NCBI RefSeq assembly: GCF_001429285.1
Contig: NZ_LMJJ01000005.1
Span: 62,001-126,000, forward strand
Length of the DNA stretch: 64,000 nucleotides
Source of the DNA: Ensifer sp. Root278
GTDB taxonomy: Bacteria; Pseudomonadota; Alphaproteobacteria; Rhizobiales; Rhizobiaceae
Reading direction: 5' to 3'
A model generated the notes under the pieces. The model saw only the letters and a program-made list of their open reading frames with translations, made no database searches and had not been told where the DNA came from. Made by a program: the position numbers and the translations under genes. Shown piece after piece: positions 25,657 to 34,556 of the stretch (within the stretch, counting starts at the first letter, position 1; each line of letters starts with the position of its first letter).

Positions 25657-27111
25657 TCAGACGCCGGTCGCCGGAATGCCGGTGCGCTGGACGGCGCGCG
25701 GTGCCGTGACTTCCTTCCAGGTAGAAAGAGCGGAGCTGACGGCCGGGAACGGATCGCGGCGGACGAATTCGCCGTGGCCTTCGCGGGTCTTGATCGTGCT
25801 TTCCTCGATCGCGACGACGCCGCGGGTCAGCGTGTAGCGTGGCAGGCCCTTCACCTCCTTGCCCTCGAAGACGTTGTAGTCGATCGCCGACTGCTGGTTC
25901 TTGGCCGAGATGGTCTTGGTGCGCTTCGGGTCCCAGACGACCAGGTCGGCATCGGCGCCGACGAGGATCGCGCCCTTCTTCGGGTAGATGTTGAGGATCT
26001 TGGCGATGTTGGTCGAGGTGACCGCCACGAACTCGTTCATGGTGATGCGGCCGGTGTTGACGCCATGGGTCCAGAGCATCGGCATGCGGTCTTCGAGACC
26101 GCCGGTGCCGTTGGGGATCTTGGTGAAGTCGCCGAGGCCGGAGCGTTTCTGTTCGCTTGTAAAGGCGCAATGGTCGGTCGCGACCACCTGCAGCGAGCCC
26201 GAGGCGAGACCGGCCCAGAGTGAGTCCTGATGCAGCTTGTTGCGGAAGGGTGGCGACATCACGCGGCGGGCCGCATGGTCCCAGTCCTTGTTGAAATATT
26301 CGGTTTCATCCAGCGTCAGATGCTGGATCAGCGGCTCGCCGAAGACGCGCATGCCCTTGGCGCGGGCCCGGCGGATCGCCTCATGCGCCTGCTCGCAGGA
26401 GGTGTGCACGATATAGACCGGGCAGCCGGCCATGTCGGCGATCATGATCGCGCGGTTGGTTGCTTCGCCCTCGACTTCGGCCGGCCGCGAATAGGCGTGT
26501 GCCTCCGGACCGTTGTTGCCTTCGGCAAGCAGCTTCGCCTGGAGCTGGGCGACGACATCGCCGTTTTCCGCGTGCACGAGCGGCAGCGCGCCGAGGGCTG
26601 CGCAGCGCTGGAAGGACGAGAACATCTCGTCGTCGTCGACCATCAGCGCGCCCTTATAGGCCATGAAGTGCTTGAAGGTGTTGATGCCCTTGTCCTTAAC
26701 GATGGTCTCCATCTCGTTGAAGACCTGCTCGCTCCACCAGGTGATCGCCATGTGGAAGGAATAGTCGCAGTTGGCGCGGGTAGACTTGTTGTCCCACATG
26801 GTGAGCGCTTCGAGCAGCGACTGGTTGGGGGAGGGCAGCGCGAAATCGACCACCATGGTCGTGCCGCCGGCAAGTGCCGCACGCGTGCCGCTTTCGAAAT
26901 CGTCCGAGGAATAGGTGCCCATGAAGGGCATTTCGAGATGGGTGTGCGGGTCGATGCCGCCCGGCATGATGAAACAGCCGCTCGCATCCAGCGTCTCGTC
27001 ACCGGAAAGATTGGGGCCGATCTCGACGATCCTGCCGCCCTCGATCTTGACGTCCGCCTTGTAGGTCAGGTCGGCCGTGACGATGGTTCCACCCTTGATG
27101 ACAGTGCTCAT
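25657..27111 (-). CDS. hydA: Dihydropyrimidinase
   Basis: A 484-residue zinc amidohydrolase that opens dihydrouracil and dihydrothymine rings, the second step of reductive pyrimidine catabolism. It has the first metal motif DPHTHLEMPF near residues 57-66, the carbamylated lysine in FKHFMAYKGALM, His residues in YIVHTSCEQAHEA and the later TDHCAF, plus NLARIT-type end regions. Length is typical for D-hydantoinase/dihydropyrimidinase. Together with hyuC and preTA it forms the complete reductive pathway. The gene has no tight neighbour and is preceded by a repeat A copy. Confidence 0.94.
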   Translation of the reverse strand: MSTVIKGGTIVTADLTYKADVKIEGGRIVEIGPNLSGDETLDASGCFIMPGGIDPHTHLEMPFMGTYSSDDFESGTRAALAGGTTMVVDFALPSPNQSLLEALTMWDNKSTRANCDYSFHMAITWWSEQVFNEMETIVKDKGINTFKHFMAYKGALMVDDDEMFSSFQRCAALGALPLVHAENGDVVAQLQAKLLAEGNNGPEAHAYSRPAEVEGEATNRAIMIADMAGCPVYIVHTSCEQAHEAIRRARAKGMRVFGEPLIQHLTLDETEYFNKDWDHAARRVMSPPFRNKLHQDSLWAGLASGSLQVVATDHCAFTSEQKRSGLGDFTKIPNGTGGLEDRMPMLWTHGVNTGRITMNEFVAVTSTNIAKILNIYPKKGAILVGADADLVVWDPKRTKTISAKNQQSAIDYNVFEGKEVKGLPRYTLTRGVVAIEESTIKTREGHGEFVRRDPFPAVSSALSTWKEVTAPRAVQRTGIPATGV

Positions 27112-27140
27112 GGTACTTGATCCTCGCGATTGCGCTTCCG

Positions 27141-27248
27141 GCGCCTACAGCGCCGCGCGTGTTTTAATACGCGCTAAGGTCGCTGTAGCATTTTAGATTT
27201 GCTGCATAATTTCCCCTTAAATCGATCCCGATTTAAGGAATTATGCAG
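27141..27248 (-). repeat. RIME-like palindromic mosaic repeat, family A copy 2
   Basis: Read on the minus strand, it has the order of copy 1: outer palindrome with ends CTGCATAAT and ATTATGCAG (27202-27248), then AAATGCTACAGCGACC and a hairpin around GCGCG. It lies between hyuC and hydA and occupies nearly the whole gap. Confidence 0.85.
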
Positions 27249-27296
27249 TAGGCGGCCGCCACGAAAAAGGGCGGAACTTTCGTCCCGCCCGCAAAC

Positions 27297-28547
27297 TCAT
27301 TCGACGATTTCAGCCGTTTCGACGACGGCGTGGAAGAGGACGTCGGCGCCGGCGCTGGCCCACTCCTTGGAGATATCCTCCGCCTCGTTGTGGCTGAGGC
27401 CACCGACGCAAGGGCACATGATCATCGTCGTCGGCGCCACCTTGGCGGCCCAGCAGGCGTCGTGGCCGGCGCCCGAGATGATGTTCATGTGGCTGTAGCC
27501 GAGCCGTTCGGCGGCATCGCGCACGGCGGTAACCAGTTTCGGGTCGAAGGTCACCGGTTCGAAGTGGCCTATCGCCTCGATGGAACAGCCGACGCCGAGC
27601 GGCTCGGTGATCTTTGGCGCTTCGGCCTCGATCCTGGCGCGCATGCGATCGAGCTTCTCCTTGTCGGGCGAGCGGATATCAACGGTGAAGACCACCTTGC
27701 CCGGCAGAACGTTGCGGGAATTGGGGGAGAAGACCACCTGGCCGACGCCACCGACGGCACCCGGCTGGTTCACCATGGCAACACTCTGGACCATTTCCAT
27801 GATGCGGGCCATGGCGAGGCCGGCATTGACGCGCATGTTCATCGGCGTCGAGCCGGTATGGGCTTCGCGTCCCGTCAGCGTGAACTCCAGCCACCAGAGG
27901 CCCTGACAGTGGGTGACGACGCCGATGTCCTTCCCCTCGGCTTCGAGGATCGGGCCCTGCTCGATATGGTATTCGAAATAGGCATGCATCCTGCGGGCGC
28001 CGACCTCTTCGTCGCCGACCCAGCCGATGCGTTTCAATTCATCGCCGAAGGTCTTTCCTTCCGGATCCTTGCGGCCATAGGCGAAGTCCTGGCTGTGCAC
28101 GCCGGCAAAGACGCCGGAGGCGAGCATGGCCGGCGCGAAGCGTGCGCCTTCCTCGTTCGTCCAGTTGGTAACGACGACCGGGTGCTTGGTCTTGATGCCG
28201 AGGTCGTTCATCGAGCGAATGACTTCGAGGCCGGAGAGCACGCCCAACACACCGTCGAACTTGCCGCCGGTCGGCTGGGTGTCGAGATGCGAACCGACAT
28301 AGACGGGCAGAGCGTCCGGGTCGGTGCCGGCGCGTGTGAAGAACATGTTGCCCATACTATCGACGCCCATGGTGAGGCCGGCCGTCTCGCACCAGGACTC
28401 GAACAACCGGCGCCCTTCGGCGTCCGCGTCGGTCAATGTCTGGCGGTTATTGCCGCCAGCAACGCCAGGGCCGATCTTGGCCATTTCCATAAGTGAATCC
28501 CACAGGCGGTCGGCATTGACACGCATGTTCTCGCCAGGTGCAGCCAC
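27297..28547 (-). CDS. Zn-dependent N-carbamoyl amidohydrolase (beta-ureidopropionase, M20 family)
   Basis: A 416-residue hydrolase that removes the carbamoyl group from N-carbamoyl-beta-alanine, releasing CO2, ammonia and beta-alanine. The M20 metal motif GSHLDTQPTGGKFDGVLGVL is near residues 80-99, NEEGARF provides the next metal ligands, and EYHIEQGPILE the following site. C-terminal GAGHDACWAA holds the last histidine. Third enzyme of the reductive pathway; its gene is divergent from the RutR-like regulator. Confidence 0.92.
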   Translation of the reverse strand: MAAPGENMRVNADRLWDSLMEMAKIGPGVAGGNNRQTLTDADAEGRRLFESWCETAGLTMGVDSMGNMFFTRAGTDPDALPVYVGSHLDTQPTGGKFDGVLGVLSGLEVIRSMNDLGIKTKHPVVVTNWTNEEGARFAPAMLASGVFAGVHSQDFAYGRKDPEGKTFGDELKRIGWVGDEEVGARRMHAYFEYHIEQGPILEAEGKDIGVVTHCQGLWWLEFTLTGREAHTGSTPMNMRVNAGLAMARIMEMVQSVAMVNQPGAVGGVGQVVFSPNSRNVLPGKVVFTVDIRSPDKEKLDRMRARIEAEAPKITEPLGVGCSIEAIGHFEPVTFDPKLVTAVRDAAERLGYSHMNIISGAGHDACWAAKVAPTTMIMCPCVGGLSHNEAEDISKEWASAGADVLFHAVVETAEIVE

Positions 28548-28595
28548 GGCGGTCTCCTCATCTTTTCAGGGCCTTGCCTCAATCGGCGCGCCCTT

Positions 28596-28611
28596 ATGTT
28601 CCCTTGGTCAA
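28596..28611. promoter_or_regulatory. Weak RutR-type half site in the hyuC/rutR intergenic region
   Basis: The right half TGGTCAA is perfect; the left half is poor (10 of 14 positions agree with TTGACCA-N2-TGGTCAA). It lies about 50-65 bases upstream of the hyuC start. Confidence 0.4.
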
Positions 28612-28679
28612 ATCCAGGCTTGGTTTTTTCTGGTGCCCTTCGATCAGCCGTTGCCTTTGGCGGTGAACTGGCTGATAAT

Positions 28680-28695
28680 TTGACCGGTTGGTAAA
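28680..28695. promoter_or_regulatory. RutR-type operator between hyuC and rutR
   Basis: TTGACCGGTTGGTAAA agrees with 12 of 14 defined positions of the RutR consensus TTGACCA-N2-TGGTCAA. It sits in the divergent promoter region of the carbamoyl-amidohydrolase and the RutR-like gene, where autoregulation and pathway control would be expected. Confidence 0.65.
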
Positions 28696-28830
28696 CATTA
28701 CAACTTCCATTGCGGCACTCAAGCCGGAAAAGCAAAAAAACGAAGTTGTTGCCCAAGAAGATGGCGAGGCCGGAAATTGGGCAGATCGGTTCTTGCGCGG
28801 CGAGGCGCGCGGGGATCGCCAGGGGGACAG

Positions 28831-29484
28831 ATGGTACTACCGAGAGCGGCCAGGACCCAGAGGCGGACACGCATCCAGGAAGAGAAAGAAGAGCGCATTC
28901 TGGAAGCGGCGCTTGAAGTCTTCTCCGCCAATGGTTTCCGCGGCGCGACCGTCGACCAGATCGCCGAAGTGGCGGGCATGTCGAAGCCCAATTTGCTTTA
29001 TTATTTCCGCACGAAGGAAGCGATGCACCGGGCGCTGATCGACCGGGTGCTCGATACCTGGCTCGATCCCCTGCGCGAGTTCAATGCCGAGGGAAATCCG
29101 GTCGCCGAGATCCGCAGCTACATCCGGCGCAAGCTCGAAATGGCCCGCGACTATCCGCGCGAAAGCCGGCTCTTCGCCAACGAGGTGCTGCAGGGTGCTC
29201 CGCATATCGAGGACGAGCTCAAGGGGCCGTTGAAGGCGCTGGTCGACGAGAAGGCGGAGGTGATCCGCGCCTGGGCGAAAGCCGGCAAGATCGCCAAATG
29301 CGACCCCTACCACCTGATCTTTGCGATCTGGTCAACGACCCAGCATTATGCCGACTTCGACGTGCAGGTACGCGCCGTGCTTGGCCAGGGCAATGCCGGC
29401 GAGGGACGGTTCGAAGACGCAGCGCGCTTTTTGGAGCGGCTCTTTGTCGACGGGCTGCAGGTCAGCGAGCAGCCGGCGGCCTGA
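28831..29484 (+). CDS. rutR: TetR-family regulator of pyrimidine catabolism, RutR-like
   Basis: A 217-residue TetR regulator very close in pattern to E. coli RutR: FRGATVDQIAEVAGMSKPNLLYYFRTKEA in the HTH, EYIRLKLE-type SYIRRKLEMARDYPRESRLFANEVLQGAP, and HLIFAIWSTTQHYADFDVQV in the ligand domain. RutR binds uracil and thymine. ATG 28831 follows CAGGGGGACAG. It stands between hyuC and the DMT exporter, with a RutR-like operator upstream. Likely represses or activates the surrounding pyrimidine genes according to uracil level. Confidence 0.88.
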   Translation: MVLPRAARTQRRTRIQEEKEERILEAALEVFSANGFRGATVDQIAEVAGMSKPNLLYYFRTKEAMHRALIDRVLDTWLDPLREFNAEGNPVAEIRSYIRRKLEMARDYPRESRLFANEVLQGAPHIEDELKGPLKALVDEKAEVIRAWAKAGKIAKCDPYHLIFAIWSTTQHYADFDVQVRAVLGQGNAGEGRFEDAARFLERLFVDGLQVSEQPAA

Positions 29485-29499
29485 GCCGCCCGCACATCT

Positions 29500-30429
29500 T
29501 CAATCGGGCAGCAGCGCCATCAGGAGCAGGCCGCAGGCCGTGGTCAGCGCGCCGGCAAGAACCGGCAGGCTGGTCCAGCCGTGGCCGAGCAGCCCTTCGA
29601 GCAGAATGATGAAGCTCGGCGTCAAATAGCCATAGCCGAGCACCTTGGATGCCGGCAGCCGCATCGAAGCATATTGCAGCAGCAGGAAGGTGATGGCGGT
29701 GGTGACGACGGCGAGATAGAGGACGGCGACCCAGACGATCGCGGGAAGCGCTGTAAAGTCCGTGGTGATGAGACCGATGCCACCGGGCACCAGCAGCCAG
29801 GGCACGGTGAAGACCGCGACCCAGAAGCCGAAGGCGAAGGGGTTTTCCTGTCGGCCGAACTTGCGGATCAGCGGCACATAGATCGCGTGGCAGACGACGC
29901 CGACGAAGAAGATTAGCTCGCCCTGGCCGATATCGAAGGCAAGGATCGCCTGGATATTGGCGCGGAAGATCACCCAGACGGCGCCGAGGGCTGCGATGAT
30001 GAGGCCCGCGAGCACGCCCGGGCGCGTGCGCTGGCCGAGCAGCAGATAGGCGAAACCGGCGCTGAGCAACGGCATCAGGGTGAAGACCGCGCCGGTGGAA
30101 ACCGGGTTGGTGAATTCCAGCGCCTTGAACATCGTCAGCATGTAGACGGCGATCAGGCCGCCGAGGATCACGAAGCGCCACGATTGCTTGGGGAAGTGAA
30201 AAGGCACGCGCGCATAGCCGAAGGTCATCAGCCCCAGCACGATGACAGTCAGCAGATAGCGCCAGAGCGTCAGCGGTCCGGCGCCCATGTGCTGGGTTGC
30301 AAGACCACCGAAAGAGAAGGAACCGGCGATCAAAATGGAAAAGCTCATCATCGCCAGATGTGCCCTCAGCTTCTCGATGCCTTTGGCGTGAACCTGATGG
30401 GGCGTTTTCGGGGATACGTCCTGCTTCAT
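29500..30429 (-). CDS. EamA-family drug/metabolite transporter
   Basis: A 309-residue inner-membrane protein with ten helices in two EamA repeats (for example LTMFKALEFTNPVSTGAVFTL and the second repeat LYLAVVTTAITFLLLQYASM). It starts with a soluble 30-residue basic tail. Convergent to rutR. Substrate unknown; EamA proteins export amino acids, nucleobases or drugs, and the surroundings would allow a pyrimidine-related compound. Confidence 0.88.
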   Translation of the reverse strand: MKQDVSPKTPHQVHAKGIEKLRAHLAMMSFSILIAGSFSFGGLATQHMGAGPLTLWRYLLTVIVLGLMTFGYARVPFHFPKQSWRFVILGGLIAVYMLTMFKALEFTNPVSTGAVFTLMPLLSAGFAYLLLGQRTRPGVLAGLIIAALGAVWVIFRANIQAILAFDIGQGELIFFVGVVCHAIYVPLIRKFGRQENPFAFGFWVAVFTVPWLLVPGGIGLITTDFTALPAIVWVAVLYLAVVTTAITFLLLQYASMRLPASKVLGYGYLTPSFIILLEGLLGHGWTSLPVLAGALTTACGLLLMALLPD

Positions 30430-30466
30430 TCACGATTCCGGGGAGTATGAGGGCGGGGATACCAAC

Positions 30467-32230
30467 CTAAGCGTTTGACGGCGTTGGTTGCAAGGCCGCG
30501 GAGATTCGCGCGGCATCCTCGACGATCCAGGTTTCGAGTGTCGCCTGCCGGCCGCGCAGGCCGATGTCCAGCCGCTCGTGTCCTTCGATCACGAGACCCG
30601 CCCGATTGACGAGTTCGGCGGAGACGGCGAGCTGCACGTCGTGCTCTTTGGCGAGGCCCTCCAAGCGGCTGGCGGTGTTGATCGTGTCGCCGACCGCCGT
30701 CAGCGACGTCGCCTGGCCATAGCCGATCTCACCGATGATGGCGGGGCCGGAGTGCAGCCCCATCGCGATGCGCAGCGGTTCGTCGAGTTCGCCGCGGAAG
30801 GTCTGGTTGAGCGTCTCGATGCCCTTGGAGATCCGCACGGCGGCGGCGAGCGACTGCCGGCAGGCCTCGGTGTAGGAACTCTTGAGGCCGAAGATCGCGA
30901 GCGCGCCATCGCCGATGAACTTGTCGATGACGCCGCCGGAATCCTCGACCGCTTCGCCCACCATCTCGAAGTAGCGGTTGAGCAGGAACACTGTGTCGAA
31001 GGGCAGCTTGTGTTCGGCAATGCTGGTAAAGCCGCGCATATCGCAGAAGAGCACGGCGATGCGTCGCTCCCGGCCTTCGCCGCCCTCGCGTCCGATCTGT
31101 TTCTTGATGCCGAGGCTGTCGCTGTCGAGGATCGGCACGACCGTCACGTTGTGCACAGGGCGGAACTGGCAGGCGAGACGGACATTGTCGGGCGCGCCGA
31201 TACGGGTCAGCGTCGCAAGCTCGGCGTCCTCAGGAGCAGGCTGGTCTTCCAAGCCCTGGATGACGCGGACGCGGCAGGTCGAGCAACGCCCGCGGCCGCC
31301 GCAGACCGAGACATGCGGGATACCGGCGGCGCGGCTTGCTTCCAGAACGCTGAAGCCGAGATTGACGGTCGCGGTCCGGCCATCGGGATAACGGACGCGA
31401 ATGCGGCCACCCTTCGGCATGGCCCGCAGCAGGAAGGTGCCACCGATCAGCCCACCGAAACCGAGATAGAGGCCGAGGCGGATGTCCTCGAGAAGCGTGA
31501 GATCGACCGCCGGCTTGGTGTAGGCCCTGTCGCCGTAGCCACCGTGTTCTTCATAATTGCTCTCGATCGAGCGGGCGCCGCTGACGAAGCCGAGCAACGC
31601 GAAGATCGGCAAGAGGATTGCGACTGTGTAAAGCAGGATTTCATAGCGCGGAAACCAGGCGCGGCCGCGCATCCAGAACCAGGCGCCAAGGCAACCATGG
31701 CCCCAGACGAGCAAGAGGGCGACCGATTGCCTGATGGCGTTGACCGAGTTCGACCAGAGTATCCGGAGCATGTCCGGGTAATCCGTATCGACGCCTGTGA
31801 AGAGCGGTTCGACGCGCGCGGCGGTGACATGGCCGATCAGCAAAAACGGCAGGCTGAGACCGAAGATGATCTTCAGCGCTTCGCGCGCCGGCATTCTGAG
31901 CGTCTGCCGGCGGTAGATGCTTTCGAGCGCCATGGCGAAATGCACCAGCAGGGCGCCGTAGAGCAGCACCGTGCCGGGGACGCTATGCCAGATGAGATTG
32001 AAGGCCTTACGGGCGGTTTCCATCGCTTCGATGGAAATGAGACCGAGCGAATGGTTGAAGAAATGGGCCAGCACGAACGAACCGAGTATCGCCCCGGAGA
32101 CGAGGTGCATTCGCTTGCGTCGGTTGGCCGAAATGATCGTCAAGCAAAAGTCCGGCTCTGCCGGAGCTTTGTCCGGCCGCAGTTTCAAAACCGTCGGAAG
32201 ATGCGTCGCCGATCCCTGATCGAACGTCAC
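30467..32230 (-). CDS. Membrane-anchored adenylate/guanylate cyclase with [2Fe-2S] ferredoxin domain
   Basis: A 587-residue three-part protein. Residues about 40-270 hold six membrane helices with several histidines (His55, His60, His97, His134, His178) in a succinate-dehydrogenase-anchor-like arrangement, a likely heme b or quinone module. Residues 275-365 are a plant-type ferredoxin with Cys310, Cys316, Cys319 and Cys354. Residues 388-570 are a class III cyclase (Asp397 in LFCDMRGFTS, Asp441 in IDKFIGDGALAIFG). It probably makes cAMP in response to redox state. GTG start with GGGG upstream; single gene. Confidence 0.9.
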   Translation of the reverse strand: MTFDQGSATHLPTVLKLRPDKAPAEPDFCLTIISANRRKRMHLVSGAILGSFVLAHFFNHSLGLISIEAMETARKAFNLIWHSVPGTVLLYGALLVHFAMALESIYRRQTLRMPAREALKIIFGLSLPFLLIGHVTAARVEPLFTGVDTDYPDMLRILWSNSVNAIRQSVALLLVWGHGCLGAWFWMRGRAWFPRYEILLYTVAILLPIFALLGFVSGARSIESNYEEHGGYGDRAYTKPAVDLTLLEDIRLGLYLGFGGLIGGTFLLRAMPKGGRIRVRYPDGRTATVNLGFSVLEASRAAGIPHVSVCGGRGRCSTCRVRVIQGLEDQPAPEDAELATLTRIGAPDNVRLACQFRPVHNVTVVPILDSDSLGIKKQIGREGGEGRERRIAVLFCDMRGFTSIAEHKLPFDTVFLLNRYFEMVGEAVEDSGGVIDKFIGDGALAIFGLKSSYTEACRQSLAAAVRISKGIETLNQTFRGELDEPLRIAMGLHSGPAIIGEIGYGQATSLTAVGDTINTASRLEGLAKEHDVQLAVSAELVNRAGLVIEGHERLDIGLRGRQATLETWIVEDAARISAALQPTPSNA

Positions 32231-32448
32231 GCACCCCGTGTGAGTTCTCCCTTATTATCCAGATCGCGCGGGCCGACAACTTACCATTTTTACACAATCT
32301 GTTTCGTTTTCGTGTCCTGTTCGTTATCGGCGGGGAACGCTATTCAGCGGGGTTCGGTGCCAGAGTTCGATCGGGTTGGCCTGCATGTCGAACTCCCCAT
32401 GCTTTTGGCTTGTGATGGCAGCACCGGAAACAGCGGCTACCGCTTGCT

Positions 32449-33348
32449 TCATTCCATCATGGCCGGCAGGCGCGCCGCAAGGGTATCGATGAGCAGGCGC
32501 AACTTTGGCGGCATGTATTGGGTTTTCGGCCAGACGACGTAGGTGCCATAGGAGAGCGCCGGCGCATCGGCGAGAATCCGCACGAGCGAGCCTGAGGCGA
32601 TGCGATTGCCCGCGAGCCAGCATGGCAGCCAGGCGATGCCGAAGCCGTCGGCTGCCGCGTCGGCGATTGAGGTCAGATCGTCGAGCCGCAGCCGCGCCGG
32701 CGGCGTGATGGTTCGCACCTGACCCGTCTTTACTGGAAAGGACCAGGCGAGCGGCTGTCCGCTGCGCCGATAGAGGATCGCCTGATGTGACATCAGGTCA
32801 TCGATCGTTTCAGGCGTGCCGTTTGTTTCAAGATAGGCCGGTGAGGCGCACACGGTCATCCGCTGGTCGGCGATCGTTCGCGTCATCAACTCGGGTTCGC
32901 TGCGCAGTGGTCCGGTGCGGATGGCAAGATCGAAGCCGTCCTCGACCAGGTCGACGTTGCGATCACTGAAGTTGAGGTCGAATTCCAGGCGCGGGTGCAG
33001 CCGCAGCAGTTCCGACAGCAGCGGCATGATGCATTGGCGGCCGAAATGCACAGGCATCGACAGGCGCAGGCGGCCCTGGATCTCCTGTTTGCCCGATTCC
33101 AGCAGCGCCTCTCCGGCTTTGATTTCGCCGAGCGCCCTCAGGCAGTTTTCGTAGAAGAGCTGGCCTTCGTCGGTCAGGCACTGGGTGCGGGTGGTGCGAT
33201 GGAAGAGGCGAACGCCCAGCCTCTGTTCCAGCTTGGCGACCGTTTTGCCGACTGCCGAGCGCGATAGGTTGAGCCTTTCGGCCGCTGCAGAAAAGCCGCC
33301 GGCGTCGGCCGCTTCCACGAACACTGAAACTCCGTTCAGGTAGCTCAT
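32449..33348 (-). CDS. LysR-family transcriptional regulator
   Basis: A 299-residue LysR regulator. N-terminal HTH: DAGGFSAAAERLNLSRSAVGKTVAKLEQRLGVRLFHRTTR; C-terminal periplasmic-binding-like domain for the effector. The C-terminus (PPKLRLLIDTLAARL) is of the CrgA/DsdC-like group. It is divergent from a quinone-oxidoreductase-like gene, and a perfect palindrome lies between them. Effector unknown. Confidence 0.92.
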   Translation of the reverse strand: MSYLNGVSVFVEAADAGGFSAAAERLNLSRSAVGKTVAKLEQRLGVRLFHRTTRTQCLTDEGQLFYENCLRALGEIKAGEALLESGKQEIQGRLRLSMPVHFGRQCIMPLLSELLRLHPRLEFDLNFSDRNVDLVEDGFDLAIRTGPLRSEPELMTRTIADQRMTVCASPAYLETNGTPETIDDLMSHQAILYRRSGQPLAWSFPVKTGQVRTITPPARLRLDDLTSIADAAADGFGIAWLPCWLAGNRIASGSLVRILADAPALSYGTYVVWPKTQYMPPKLRLLIDTLAARLPAMME

Positions 33349-33370
33349 TTTTGTATCCTTGGTGGAACCA

Positions 33371-33387
33371 ATATGGCGAAATCATAT
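33371..33387. promoter_or_regulatory. LysR-type palindrome in the divergent promoter
   Basis: ATATG-N7-CATAT, containing a T-N11-A core, lies 23 bases before the LysR start and about 70 before the oxidoreductase start. This is the usual position of an autoregulatory LysR box. Confidence 0.6.
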
Positions 33388-33454
33388 CGCAACTGGAGAG
33401 ATAAATTCAACGCTATGGTTTCTTCATCAGATCAAACCGATGAAAGGAAAGACC

Positions 33455-34483
33455 ATGGCAAGACTGATGAAGGAATGGACGATCGATACGTTCGGCGCCT
33501 CGAACCTGAAGGTCACGGAGCGGCGCGTTCCTGAGCCGGGTGCGGGCGAGGTGCTCGTTCGCACGACCGCCGTGTCGCTCAATTTCCGCGACAAGCTGGT
33601 GCTGGAAAACGGCATGGGTATGCCGCTTGCCTTCCCTTTCGTGCCGGGTTCCGACATGGCCGGCGTGGTCGAAGCGGTCGGCCGCGGCGTCACGCGGTTT
33701 AAGCCGGGCGATCGTGTGATTTCCGTCTTCGATCCGACCTGGATTGATGGTCAGAAGCCGGGGACCGCCCGTCATCCGACGTCGTTTGCGCTTGGGGGCC
33801 TCAACCCGGGTGTTGCCTCCGAATATGTCGCCTTCCCAGAAGGCTGGTTCGTGAAGGCACCTGAGAGCCTCGACGATGGCGAGGCGAGTACCTTGCCCTG
33901 CGCCGGTCTGACCGCCTGGTTCGCTCTGGTCGAGAGGGGACATCCGAAAGCCGGCGACCGCGTCGTCGTGCAGGGCACCGGCGGTGTTTCCCTGTTCGGG
34001 CTGCAGATCGCCAAGGCGCACGGGGCCGAAGTGATCGTGACATCAGCCAGTCAGGAAAAGCTCGAACGTGCGCGTGCGCTTGGAGCCGATCATGGCGTAA
34101 ACCGGCTGTCGGAAGACTGGGCGGAGCGTGTTCTCGCGATTACCGGCGATCATGGCGCGGACCATATCCTCGAGCTTGCCGGCGGCGCCAATCTCGGCAA
34201 ATCGCTGCAGGCGGTGGCCATGCAGGGGCGGATCTCTGTCATCGGCGTGCTCGAAGGCGGCGAGATCTCGGCGCCGGCGCCATTTGTGCTGTTGAAGTCG
34301 CCGGTCATCCAGGGCATCGGCGTCGGCCATCGCCGGGCGCTGGAAGATCTGGTCGGCGCCATCGACCGGACCGGGATCAGGCCGGTCATCGATGCCCGCT
34401 ACCGGTTCGCAGAGTTGCCCGAGGCGCTGGCGCATCTCGATCGCGGGCCGTTCGGCAAAGTCGTCGTCGAATTCCAGGGTTGA
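33455..34483 (+). CDS. NAD(P)-dependent zinc-free alcohol dehydrogenase/quinone oxidoreductase-like protein
   Basis: A 342-residue MDR-superfamily oxidoreductase. The GroES-like N-terminus has VPGSDMAGVVEAVG where zinc enzymes have GHE, so the catalytic zinc is missing. The cofactor pocket is VVVQGTGGVSLFGLQIAKAHG near 169-189. It follows AAAGGA and lies divergent from a LysR gene, its likely regulator. Family members reduce quinones or 2-alkenals; the true substrate is unknown. Confidence 0.9.
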   Translation: MARLMKEWTIDTFGASNLKVTERRVPEPGAGEVLVRTTAVSLNFRDKLVLENGMGMPLAFPFVPGSDMAGVVEAVGRGVTRFKPGDRVISVFDPTWIDGQKPGTARHPTSFALGGLNPGVASEYVAFPEGWFVKAPESLDDGEASTLPCAGLTAWFALVERGHPKAGDRVVVQGTGGVSLFGLQIAKAHGAEVIVTSASQEKLERARALGADHGVNRLSEDWAERVLAITGDHGADHILELAGGANLGKSLQAVAMQGRISVIGVLEGGEISAPAPFVLLKSPVIQGIGVGHRRALEDLVGAIDRTGIRPVIDARYRFAELPEALAHLDRGPFGKVVVEFQG

Positions 34484-34487
34484 AAGA

Positions 34488-34520
34488 CAAAGCCGCCGGA
34501 TGGGTTTTCCGGCGGCTTTG
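34488..34520. terminator. Convergent hairpin between oxidoreductase and preA
   Basis: A 13-bp stem CAAAGCCGCCGGA / TCCGGCGGCTTTG with loop TGGGTTT lies between two convergent genes. T-tracts are short on both sides, so a bidirectional terminator of moderate strength is likely. Confidence 0.7.
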
Positions 34521-34556
34521 CGCGATGCGATCGCGGGCGAACCCGCTTGGCCGCCC

